Below are positions 46,259 through 57,600 of a stretch of 64,000 bases of DNA, piece after piece. The translations under genes and the position numbers were made by a program. The notes under the pieces were generated by a model. It was not told the origin of the DNA and did not search any database. It worked only from the letters and a program-made list of their open reading frames with translations. This DNA comes from Bin80 sp026708685 (GTDB lineage: Bacteria; Bacteroidota; Rhodothermia; Rhodothermales; Bin80): assembly GCA_965200955.1 (NCBI GenBank), contig OZ241742.1, positions 4,125,795-4,189,794 of the forward strand, given 5' to 3'. Position 1 is the stretch's first letter. Every line of letters starts with the position of its first letter.

Positions 46259-46355
46259 GAGCCGTTTGCAAAACCTCCCTGTCAACGCTAAAAAACACGT
46301 CTCAGATGCTCCAGGACAATATTTATAGCAAATGTGGGGGTTTTGTGAACGGCTC
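46259..46355. mobile_element. MITE copy C (97 bp) with ATAG target duplication
   Basis: Most symmetric copy: left end GAGCCGTTTGCAAAACC, right end complement GAGCCGTTCACAAAACC. Flanked by ATAG at 46255-46258 and 46356-46359. Lies between the abortive-infection gene and the frameshifted DUF262 gene. Confidence 0.9.
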
Positions 46356-46438
46356 ATAGGTCTCCTAATTTACCCGTACAACAGTATTTTACCAGTCAAT
46401 GGCAATCTATTTTTGCACTTGATTCCGAAATTTTCGTA

Positions 46439-48587
46439 TTAATCTTCGTAGAAAAGATTACGATCATTATAATCGGATTCGCTTCCTATCTGCTTCTCAA
46501 ATGCCTGACGAACGAGTCCTAACACATAAGGCAAGTCACTGATATTATTGATTTTTACTTGCACATCCCCATTCCCTTGATGACCAATATCAGTAACATC
46601 TTTACCTAATTCTCTGGGATCGCTAATTTCATGAAAATGAAGATTCAAAGTAAGAAGCAGTGTATCACTTTGCGGAACAAGATCTACGAAATTTGTCTCC
46701 GCTTTGTATGCGATATACGTCTTGAAAACTTCTTCCACAACACAGGGATCAAAAGCAAGTACCTCAGTCCGAAATTCATCAAACAATGATCGAACTTGCG
46801 TATCACCACTAAGATTCTTATGTTCATGACTTGGGTCAATCACTGAATTTATAGTTTGGTCATATGAATTCAGTAGGCTGTCTTTTGAGAATGGCTGAGG
46901 CCACACATTTGATGCTATAATTGAAAGTTGATTAGCCCTTTCTCGGATCGTCTCACCATTCCATATATCAAAACACCGCAAGGTCTCATTCAACCTGAGT
47001 GGACTATCATGAAATCCCCCCTTCATATTCTTTTTCGTTGTAAAGATGTGATCACTATAAGGAGAATTATAGCCAGTGAGTGTTAGATTACCAAGTGTGT
47101 GTAAATAGACTTCCTGAATGAGCTTCCAATCTGATCCAAGCATTTCTTGCCATTCTTCAGATAAATTCGGATTTTGCGGTAAAATATGCTCAACTGTATA
47201 TTCATTGATATCCACTGACTCTTTACGATTAAAATTTTCAATGCGCCGAAGCCAATAGCTACGTCTTGAGAAATTATAGAGATCGCGTGATTTTATTTCT
47301 CGAGTAAACTCCTGATCTCTTGGAAATCGGCGATAAGATTTCATTTCCCAAAAATGGGCCTTAATGCTGTTTAGATACGCTTCACCATTCTTCTGGATGG
47401 CATGTCCAAATGTAGAAAATGTCTTGTTAAGAGAATTTGTTTTCAAATCACATACAAGACGTCGAAATACATACGATTCAATGAGACACACGGACTCAAT
47501 GAAGTCATCTTTTGACAAAATATTCATCTGGTAGTCATCATATAATTCCAATAGTAATGGGTAGGCTACATCCACTTTCAATTCACGTATATTATAAAAT
47601 ACCTCTGATAGCTTCTTATCGGTCTCCTTGCCCAGTGCCATTGCACAGTAGTACGTTGCGTATGAGTAGATTTCTTTCATCAACTGATCTGTGGAAATAT
47701 TTTTGTCATTACTGAATTTTGGTGAGTTAGAATATTTCTTAAATACTTCATAAACAGAGTTTATCTTGGGAATCTCAGTTGTCATTCTGGTGAGGTAATG
47801 GCGCATAAATCTGTCAAAATGTAGCCGATAACCTTCTTGCCCAAATAATTCCTCCATAGGATACCAATACGAATTGTATAGAACCTCTTGACGATCTGAA
47901 TGAAGATCCAACAAAATATAATTTCGAATCAAATCACCTTGGCTCAGGTCACGTCCCGTAGAATTTAAGCTTTCAAAAATGAGTTGGGGATTGTCCCTTC
48001 CTCTTTCAAGAGTAACATCTACAATCATTAGCTTAAATAAACCAGCGATTAAGTCTCCTATCTGATTATATTTAAGTCTTTTAATTTTGTCTTGCATAAT
48101 AAGTAAAGTTCTGGATAATATTTTCTGATCTGTTTTCTGGTAAAGGACTATCCTCTAAGAGAGAATATAATGTTTTTTTATCTGCTTTTGTAAGGCAAAG
48201 CTTATAGCGGCGATCTAATTTTTCAAGTGGATTTAGCAGAAAATCGTTGCGAATATCTGTATGTGATAAATCACCTATACTGATTCCCTCTGATTCCATA
48301 TGCCTAGCTAAAGATTCAAGAATAAGAAAGACTGATGTCACTCGTTGTTGCCCATCAATTAGTTGAAGTGAGAACTTGTAGGTTGTTCCATACGGGTCAT
48401 CCATGATAAAAACAATGGAGCCAAAAAAATGTGCTGGTGTATCATCGTCTGATCCAGCAAACATCAGATCATTCCACAATTGAGTGCACTCAATTCGAGT
48501 CCAACTATAAGGTCTTTGATAGATTGGAATTACAAAATGCGGAGCATCTCGTAAAAACTGAAAGAACTTTACATCTGTTGCCTTCAT
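46439..48587 (-). pseudogene. GmrSD-like DUF262/DUF1524/DUF5655 protein no. 4, frameshifted
   Basis: The N-terminal part (ATG 48587) has FVIPIYQRPYSWT and LIDGQQRVTSVFL. It stops at 48081. The second part, in another phase from 48097, continues with IFESLNSTGRDLSQGDLIRN, the HNH-type DUF1524 motif VEHILPQN with LGNLTLTGYN, and a C-terminal DUF5655-like region (AETNFVDLVPQSDTLLLTLN, GHQGNGDV). The shift lies in the A-rich text CAAAATTAAAAG at about 48088-48100; one base fewer would restore the frame. A sequencing error or a slippery site cannot be excluded. Otherwise the gene is full length (about 715 codons) and GmrSD-like. Confidence 0.8.
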
Positions 48588-48951
48588 GAATACATCAATA
48601 TGAGGGTTTCTGTTTTATATAGTGCTCGTAAGAAAAAGTACTATCGTTTGAAGATTTTGAACTTTCAGGCACAAAATTTGATCACATTTTATGTACCCAT
48701 ACGAAAGTCCCATATACCCATGAAGATTTTGCAAAACCTTGGCGTTTTGGTAGAAATCTGGACGGATCACCTTTAACACATTTCACTAGACCTCTTGATC
48801 ATTCCTAAACAAAGCGTTTCAAGTGATCCGCTGTGGCATTTCTAAAAATATTCGGAAATTATGAACAAATCCTCTAAATGCTAGGAACTTTACACATAGC
48901 CAACCAAGAGTCAATCAGTGACCCTATCTCTACATGAATGGAATCAAGTTT
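48588..48951. other. Intergenic stretch with a solo MITE-like end
   Basis: No gene. ATTTTGCAAAACC at about 48728-48740 resembles a MITE inverted repeat, but no second end or target duplication can be found, so it is at best a relic. Confidence 0.35.
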
Positions 48952-49200
48952 TTACATTGGCACCACTTCACGCATCCTATCTGCTTCCATCTTTCCCTCA
49001 ATCCTTGACAGTCGGTCAATGATTTCAATCTTTGACTCGTAAATCTGCTTCATTAATTTGACTTCCAGATCATGACTTCGCTTCTTTGCACGCTCATCCG
49101 ATTTCTGGAAGCCATGATTAACTCTCCAAATGAGGGAGAAAATCGTGACCAATGCAACAATAACGTTATATCCAACAATAATCCAAGTAGTAACCATCAA
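48952..49200 (-). CDS. Small single-pass membrane protein with coiled coil
   Basis: An 82-residue protein: residues 4-24 are one membrane segment (TWIIVGYNVIVALVTIFSLIW, core), followed by a charged helix with heptad-like spacing (LEVKLMKQIYESKIEIIDRL). This is the design of small anchoring proteins. No family recognised, and no close neighbour on the same strand. Confidence 0.5.
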   Translation of the reverse strand: MMVTTWIIVGYNVIVALVTIFSLIWRVNHGFQKSDERAKKRSHDLEVKLMKQIYESKIEIIDRLSRIEGKMEADRMREVVPM

Positions 49201-50105
49201 TTTAAAATAATTTTATGGGATTAACGTCAAGTTCATTTGAACAAGACCATATATGAAGATTACAAGAGATTCGCACTACAAACTCAAACAATCCTTACTG
49301 GCGAATTTTGACCCAATTTGGATTGACTGATCAATGGATATTAACACCAAGAACTGATATAATCTACGTGGTTAATATTGACTCACACATATCAATCAGA
49401 GTTGTATAACGAGCAAGATGTAAAAAGGATGCAACATACAGACTTTGAAAGAAGTGCTATCAGTGAGTCCGTCAATTCTAGAAAATCCGACACACGCCTA
49501 ATGTACAACATATTTTAGAAAACTCATTTGAAAAGAAAAGTTTCAAATGAGTTCTTCTGATCATTCTGATGTAGTTTCACGATCACGGGCGATAGAGTTG
49601 GCACTTCTGTGTTCATCGACAGTTACAACACGCCTGAGCCAATTAAATGAAATGGATTCGCATCATTATCGGTAAACTAATATGTTCATCTCTTGATGGC
49701 ACAAAGAGATCACTGTTCTCACAGTCAACAATACTTGATACTACACAAGATGCAAATGGCACTGGAACACACCTCGGAGTATCAGGTTAAAGGTTACATC
49801 ATTTTCACGAAGAGTATTCAGAATATCTGAAATTCCCATTGCCGAATGTGTAAAGTGGGTTTATCTTATTTGTGTTTTTCAGAACAACTACGTTACGCGT
49901 TCAGAAGCCACGAATCATAGACTGTAACTGTTTATATGGTTAAGCTCTTTTTAGAAATACATTAATTATATTCAGAAATCCTACAGTCTAAAATAGCAGA
50001 CACCTCAAATTGTTATCGTTTGAGATGGCTATCAATGAGTGAGCTTTACAGTGACAATGATATTAGCGTATGAATCATTATCGTTTATGAATAATTTTCA
50101 ATATC
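49201..50105. other. Long intergenic region upstream of the A2/B2 module
   Basis: About 900 bp without a recognisable gene on either strand. It contains the hairpin repeat at 49521. It may hold regulatory sequence for the A2-B2 genes, but no promoter could be picked out. Confidence 0.4.
49521..49553. repeat. Dispersed hairpin repeat
   Basis: AACTCATTTGAAA, loop AGAAAAG, then the exact complement (13-bp stem). The inner 11 bp and loop are the same as at 19940-19986 and partly 3171-3195. Confidence 0.75.
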
Positions 50106-50924
50106 ATGAATCAGTCTGATCACTTAGATAAGATTTTCCAATCGGTTGATGAGCCCATTACGGAAGTAGTGGCTAATCATAATGGGAAAATTCTTAAAGA
50201 ATTCTCAAGATCAACGTTAGACAAACAATCTAATTCCAATAGTAACCATGTTGGGGTCAATGGTCAAGAGTCTGTAATTAATGCGTTTAAGAATATAGTC
50301 AAGCAATTGATTCCTGAAGCCAATTGTTATACCTATGCTCAAATTCTGAGCAACGGATATAATAAGCAATTTCATCAGACTTCCATTGTTCAAATATCTA
50401 AATTATTCAATTTCTACGGACAATCTATCTCTAATCTATCAAAAGGTGAGTCAACGCCTGATCTCACAAATACTATGTCTCTTTTTTCAGGTAAACATAT
50501 TCAAGTCCATAATGATTTGACTACTCAGATCAAAGTTGCAACCAATCACGAAGACATTTTTGATATTCTTGATATTGCCAATCAGGAGAAAATCGCAAAG
50601 AGACTCAGATACCTTCATGAAATTACCAATGATGATGATCCCGAAGATCCTCCCATGGAATTTCTATCTCTGATGGAGTTATCGCTCTTTTTTATTACCA
50701 ATGGTAAATCACTTCCTTATCCACAAATCGGGATCAGTCCCCACGGATTATTACAATCAGAATGGCGGTCAAAAAAAGGAATTGTAGTTTTGAAATTTTT
50801 GACTGATGGCAAGACTCGTTTTGCCGGGAGTTTAATGATGGAAGATCATCGCCAGACCATCCAAGGATCGGGAACAAAAAAATATGCACTCACGTCAATT
50901 GCCCCGTTTATAGATCAAATATAG
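50106..50924 (+). CDS. Module protein A2 (unknown function)
   Basis: A 272-residue protein (MNQSDHLDKIFQSVDEP). Residues ~1-125 form an N-terminal part without known motifs. Residues ~130-272 form the conserved A domain shared with A1: HEDIFDILDIANQEKIAKRL, TNDDDPEDPPMEFLSL, PQIGISPHGLLQSEWRS, GIVVLKFLTDGKTRFAG. The acidic DDDPEDP loop and the HGLxxSEW block are the best-conserved points and could form a binding or catalytic site, which is a guess. B2 follows after 5 bp, so the two are co-translated. Length and frame are intact. Confidence 0.7.
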   Translation: MNQSDHLDKIFQSVDEPITEVVANHNGKILKEFSRSTLDKQSNSNSNHVGVNGQESVINAFKNIVKQLIPEANCYTYAQILSNGYNKQFHQTSIVQISKLFNFYGQSISNLSKGESTPDLTNTMSLFSGKHIQVHNDLTTQIKVATNHEDIFDILDIANQEKIAKRLRYLHEITNDDDPEDPPMEFLSLMELSLFFITNGKSLPYPQIGISPHGLLQSEWRSKKGIVVLKFLTDGKTRFAGSLMMEDHRQTIQGSGTKKYALTSIAPFIDQI

Positions 50925-50929
50925 ACAAT

Positions 50930-51361
50930 ATGCAAGGTCAAGATATTGGTGAAAATCATCATGTACTAAGATACTGCAAGCCTTCATCTATTGGAGAAGA
51001 TGGACTACCCCTTTCAACCGCATTTGAACTCAGAGATATGGAAGATTATTTATCTGTGAATTGGCTTGAATTTTTCGAAACTCAGTATCTGTCTCAGGCT
51101 GTCAATTCTGTGCGTGAGGCTTTCAAAAAAAAGAATTTTAATGTTAAGTCCAAGGGAGGCTTCATTTCATTGAGGGTTGACCAGATCATAGAAGTCATTC
51201 AACATAATAGTCATCTTCCAGCCAGAATTATTCATCTACCCTCAAAAAACGATCCTTCTCATAGCGGTATCTATGGAATCCCCCCGAGCCATGAAACCAT
51301 CTCTTCACAGATTGCAGAATTAGCTCATATTGAAAATATGCATCAAGCCATAGTATCGTAG
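50930..51361 (+). CDS. Module protein B2 (unknown function)
   Basis: A 143-residue protein starting MQGQDIGENHHVLRYCKPS. Homologous to B1 over its first ~90 residues (RYCKPSSI, YLSVNWLEFFE, NVKSKGGFISLRV). Its C-terminal ~50 residues, absent from B1, contain RIIHLPSKNDPSHSGIYGIP, a His/Asp/Ser-rich stretch that looks conserved enough to be functional. No known fold recognised. It is tightly coupled to A2 (5-bp gap) and 307 bp before the giant TPR/PIN-like gene on the same strand. Confidence 0.7.
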   Translation: MQGQDIGENHHVLRYCKPSSIGEDGLPLSTAFELRDMEDYLSVNWLEFFETQYLSQAVNSVREAFKKKNFNVKSKGGFISLRVDQIIEVIQHNSHLPARIIHLPSKNDPSHSGIYGIPPSHETISSQIAELAHIENMHQAIVS

Positions 51362-51668
51362 CGAAATATCTCATCCGTAACCACTACGTTCAATGATTGT
51401 AAATTCTGTATATCCCAACAATCTAAAAGCTGGAACGCTGAACCATCAAGTAAGTTACAAGAGTTGAGGCAGTAACCTCTAATAGATTTCTGATCTATCA
51501 TTCTTTCACTCTGGTACAATATATCTGAGTGGAGGCAAATATAGCCATTCAAGCCTGTGATGTACATTTTTATTTACACACCACTGAGGCAGGAACTATC
51601 TCATAAAATACCATGTCAGCCAGAGTCAAAGAAACTGACTGATTTTGATTACATGCCTGAAACAGTAA
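51362..51668. other. Spacer between B2 and the giant TPR/PIN-like gene
   Basis: About 300 bp with no gene. Long enough to hold a promoter for the downstream gene, so the three genes need not be one transcript. Confidence 0.4.
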
Positions 51669-54600
51669 ATGATTGATCTGCCCACTGAGTTTTCATCAAA
51701 AATAACCTTGTTTTTCTTGAAGAAAATGAGTTTTAAATTTTTTGGTAAACCTTACGATGAATTTAAAAAAGAATTTCATCAAGCTATTGATGTTGCCAAG
51801 GCAGGATTCCATGAACATTTCGGGAATCGTTATGGTGATTCTTCGTCTACTTTTATAGAGTCTGAATCTAACCAAAGAAAACTATTTCACTCGACATCTC
51901 CAAGGGGGAAACGTTTAACTATTTCTGATCTAGATCTTCAAGGGTTTGACGGAAATCCTCCTGTCCCCGAGGAACATGCAATTGTTTTTCTTGATGCATT
52001 CTACAAAGCGATTGATCAAACGAATTCGCGTGCCTTAGACCGTGATTTGTCAATTCAGAAAGTATTCAATGAAGTCTCAGAGGTGAGAGGAGAAATTGAG
52101 GAAAATAATAAGGCATTTCAATTCTTGGACACTAAGATAGATGTGTTGGATCATAAGGTAGAAACCGCCCTCCGCGATAGTACTCTTCCAACCTCAATCA
52201 CCGATGCAATCTTAGAACAAAATTTGACTGAATTATCAAATCTTATAACAACGGGGCAACTCCGAAATGCACTTGACTATGCAACACAATATATCAATTC
52301 AATTGATGATGCTCTTGATGCTGAGATTAATTCTAGACCCCATTCTGAAAAGATATTACTGACCTATCGGCAAAGACTTCTTTTTGCAGCTGCCTCAGTT
52401 GCTAGCTGGCAAGGTGATATTAAAAGTGGTCGTGAGTATTGGAGATGTGCATATCATTTGGGGCAAATTGAATCCAAATTGCATAAACAAGCAGTAATTA
52501 CCCTTTTTAATGTCAGACTTATTGACGAACTCCGAAATCTCATGAGCCAGATGGATCATAATAGTGATGTCTATAAAAAATTTGCTGTTCCATGTCTCGC
52601 ATATCTTGAAAAAGATTGGCACAAGGTCGATAAATTACTTGCTGATGCTCCGAGAGTCGATAAAATTCTTCAACGAGTCCATGCTCGTCTTCATATTATT
52701 GATGCTGGAAATGTTGAAGCCGTACAGATTACGTCTCAACTTTTGGATGATACAGATAGTGATGTTACTCTGCCAGTCGTGAATCTAATCCGAGCCCAAT
52801 TAACCCTTGACTTATTAACAAGAATAATTCGCGAGTATACGCCCCTTGATTACGATCGACACCCGCTGATCAATAGTTTGCGATCCCGCCTATATTTAGC
52901 ATTAGATTCTACCGAGTCAAATTCAAATTTTCGTGTACACGCTATCGCTACTCTTGGAATCACGGCTGAACTTCTAAGAGATAAAGAACTTGAAAAACGA
53001 CTCCTAGAAGAAATGGATATGCTGAATGACGAAATTCGTTCATTTGCGTCCCCTCTTCATGATTCAGGTTTGACCCCAGAAAAATTTAAACTCAGTGAGT
53101 ATAAAAATCATTATGACTCCATTACATTGACACTCATAGAAGCTGAATTTAACCAAGATTCTGGACTCTCAGAAGATATTGAAACAAAACTCTATGAAGC
53201 ACTCTTTACCTGCATGGATAAGCGGTTGAGAAAATATGTCCTACTTTTTCTCGTTCAACACTTGCGTAGAATGAATCGAGACGAGGAAGCTCAGCAACTC
53301 ATTAATTCTACACCTTTAAGACCTGCTGACAACTGGCTGGTACGAGTTATAAATCTTCCCCCAAATCAAACTCCTCTTGATCTGATAGATGAAGTTGATG
53401 CATTTCCCCTAGATGTAGATGTGACTGAATACATCATCAATTATATACTATCATCCATGAAGTACCCTCCCCCAGAAGAACAGATTCCAAATGATGCAGA
53501 TCAGAAAATAGCAGAGACCGGACTTTACTGGGCCAGTCGTCTGATGAAATTACTTCCAACTAGTTCCTCACGACTTCGTTATGCATGGGCACTGTATGGA
53601 ACTCGTAAATTTGAAGAACTCCTCGCTTTCTGTAATGAAATTGATCCTGTATATGACAGGGAAGCGGTACAATTTAGAGCTTGGGCACTTATTGGACTTC
53701 GACAGACTAATGAAGCCATAGATTGTTTGATTTTAGCAAGTCAAAAATTTCCTGAATCAATATATTTTTTAATTAACGCGGCTAAACTTCTTCTGACCAA
53801 GAATCAGCCAAAAAAGGCAATAAATCTTTTGGAGCCATATGTGGATGCAATGGATGATTCCTCCAGAGATGCTAAAATCTTATTTTACTATGCAAAGGCC
53901 ATCCTGTATCAGGAACCGAGCTCATCAGACTCCGCATCACGAGCGTTCGACTTGTTTGCTTCAATCTATGATGAATTGAAAGGTGATCCCAAGATTGCCC
54001 AATTGGCATGGCATACAGCTCAGGCTTCTGGAAGGAGTGAGGAAGCAAGGCATTTCTTTGAATCTTTGATCTCAGCGATTCCGATCAAATTGGTAGAAAC
54101 AAAAGATGATTTCTATGATGCCATCCAGATCAAGAATCATGGTGTATTCATAGAGGGGGGCAAGGAGTATTTGATTAAAATGTATCAAGAAGATCAGAAA
54201 CGCTCAGCATTTCTTACTCAACTACTTCATGCCCATGCTCTGTCATATAGTGATTTATTTAACCATTCTTCTAAGCGATCTTGGGAAATATGGGCTTATT
54301 GGATAAAACGGTTTGAATTAAGAAGTAACTCTACGGATAAGTTGACTTCGGAAGAATACTCTATACTCGCGGATTTACCGTCTCATGGTCCAGAATACGA
54401 ATACTTTGATCAGTCAGACTTTAAGTTGTATATGGATCTGACTGCAATTCTAACATTAGGTGTGTTGGGGCCGAACATTGCATTGCAGATATTAGATGCT
54501 CTGAAAAAATGCTATGTACCCGCAGGAATTCTTGAGGAATTACACCTAGAATTAAATAGAATTTGTGGGCGATTAACTCTAAATAATTCAAATCAATATG

Positions 54601-57600
54601 TGAGGGCAGCCCATTTTTTGCAAAAGCAACCGGACACTATTGTCAAATATTCTTCTGATTTTGAAGATCTTGCACCAAAAGATCAAAACTTCGGGGCATG
54701 CCGAATAGATATTGGGGTTGCAATTCTATACAAGGGATTATACGTCACTGATATACATAAATCCGCACATGTACCAGACAATCGAATCATCTCGTCGAAA
54801 GTTTTGCTACGATCTCTTCACGAAGTAGGAGCGGTTTCATCTGACCAAGCATTCAATGCAACTCAAAAACATCCTAACACCTTTGATGGATGGGCAACAG
54901 AAAGGCCTGAACCAATTCCTGAAGCACTCATATTTGATGAGTATGCAATACTTGACTGGATAGATTCAGGGTTGTCCAATGCTCTGGAGAATCGTGTTAA
55001 AATGGGACCATGGGCCTGGATGTGTATTTCTGAGGAATCTTTGAAACATGATGCTTTGGTGTTAGCGCATCAGCGATTAAAAGGCATAACACGCGTTCTT
55101 CAAGCGGCTATGGATAAAAATATACTCATTGAAATTGATGTAGATTCAGGTTTTCACCAAGATGACATCAAGGCACTCAATAAAGATGATTTAAACATAG
55201 AGAAATTCTGGCCTTGTGCACTAAAAACAATCCAAACAGCACAAGCAAATGAGTTTCAGATTTGGGCAGATGACCGATTCTTCACACTTTTTTTGAGATA
55301 TGGAGGTCCGAATAATTTGGGGGATAGTATTCGTCAAACTCGTGCAAAATTTAATGATTGGGAAGAGATAATTCCTCCTATATCTACCTTAAAAATCTTG
55401 GATCAACTTGTAATACAAGGTCATTTATCATTTCGTATTGCACAGGATGCGATCTCCAAACTTTATTTATTTGGGTATCGTGGTATTAGTCCACTATTTC
55501 TCACTTATACTGTCCGTCAGTATCCAATTCCCACCAATGGGCAGATTACGCCCCCTTTTATGAAGTTGCTTAAGGCAATTAAAGATATTCCCAGATATTT
55601 TCCTGAGTCATTCAATACACTTTACGGTAATAGAGAACACTTTATCTGCAAGACAACATCAGAGATAGTAAGGCATCTCATTGTTAGAGTATGGAAATCA
55701 TCAGAAATAAGTGAGAATGAGTGTTGTATATTATCCGATGCATTATTAGAAGCTACTGAGCATGTGTTTGAAGAAGTATTTAATTCACACGATTCATATG
55801 TTTGTGATTATCAAGATGCACTTAGATTTTGGCCTGAAATTGCATATTCACTCCAAACAATACCTGTTGTTAATCAATCTTTTGCTGATCGCTCATTTTC
55901 ATCTCTGAAATGGCTTGGAAAAGCAGTTGGCTCACGTTCTAAACAACGTAACAAAATTCTTTTACTACTTGAGGATAATGTTCTTGATTCTTTGAAGTAT
56001 GCCCTTCAAGCTTTTGAAGGGAGTGATGCAGAGTATAACCTGAAACAGATTGTATCAACCTTCACTATTGGAGCTTTTATTCCTCTTACTGATGATAATT
56101 TTAATACCGAAGTGACTCAACTAATGCGTAGAACTGTTAGCATGTTGGGGGAATTCTCAGAAGGTGGTCGTGCGACAATAACATTTTACCAAGATCCAGA
56201 TAGAAAAGGGACTCCTTTAATGATTAACGAAAAAGACAATGAGATCGAAGCGTTTGAACTCATTGAACACATCATATCTGAGAATATTAGCCATTATAGG
56301 TATATTTGGGGCACTGATTTAGTTTTTAGGTATGATCGCCCAGTTCCAGAGGCGTGGCATAATGAAGGGTTCCCACTTGATGAGAAAATTTCTGTAAGTG
56401 CTCGATGTTCACTTTTTTTACTACTATGGGATTCCCCCCGTCATATGAGAGAACCCATAATCAATTTCCTTGTTCGTTACTTATCTGTCATTGATCCAGT
56501 TCTCGCTTATAAAATTCTACATTTAAAATCTAATTTGCTTGACGAGAATTCAGATATTGTGAATGAGTCACTTGTTGAACTGGGAATTGAATTATTGAGG
56601 AGCGGATATTTTGAGCTTCACCGGAATCTTGCTCATGCTATCCACCGCTTTAGACACTATGATGCAGAGACCTTACATCGCTTTATAGGATGGATTGGAG
56701 AAAAAGAGATTGAAACTTTGTGGAATCATATAGATGCTTCTCATGTGTGGCATTTTAATGCTTTGCTTGCACCAATAGAGCATTACTATGGGCGTGCATT
56801 ATTGACAGATCAATTTGACGATGAAAATAAAATCATTGAATTTGCTAATCAATTCTCACATTTCAATAGCGCGCAAGATAGACCTGATACTGATTTGACC
56901 CAATTAATCAGATTGATAGAGGATAAAGCATATCTTGCTGAAAATGCAGATGATCCTTTCGTATCAGCATGGGCACTTCGAGTAATCTTATTGATTCTCT
57001 CAAAGATGGATGGAGATCTTAATATCAGTATTAACAAGCGTAGTATGAAAGCGTCCGAGTGGGCTACTAATTATATCATAACTTCAATCAGTCCCAATCT
57101 TGGACATACATCCGAAATTGTCACAAGGATGCAATTACGCCGAAAACTTTCTTCTTCGTTATTACTACTATCATCCTACGCCTGCAGTGGAAAAACACAT
57201 TGGGAAGCATACCGACAGGGGGAATATCCACAGGCCGTGTGGTTGACGCAATCTTGGCTACTATCCACTAAGCTACAAATTTCTTTAATTGCCATGCACG
57301 GGAGTCTTGAAAATGCAACTCAGGTAGCACAAAAAGCTGTATCTGATCTGACGCTCAATACCAATTTCACTATTCCAATTCGCGACTCTTTTGATCTCCA
57401 GGCATTGACTATAGATGGTGAAGATATTGGGTCAGCACTCACATTGACAGCAATGTTTAAGGTGAAACGATTATATCCAGACACTAATAATTATACAGAT
57501 TGGTGGACTGATGAAGTACGTAATAGTGTAGAGAAACTATCTACATATGATAATAAAAAAGGTTTTCTAAGAGATACGCAATTTACAAACTCATTAGGAT

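Noticed and set aside
46439..48587. Programmed ribosomal frameshift in DUF262 no. 4
   Set aside because: The A-rich junction is not a standard slippery heptamer with a downstream structure that I can see; a simple indel is the simpler reading.
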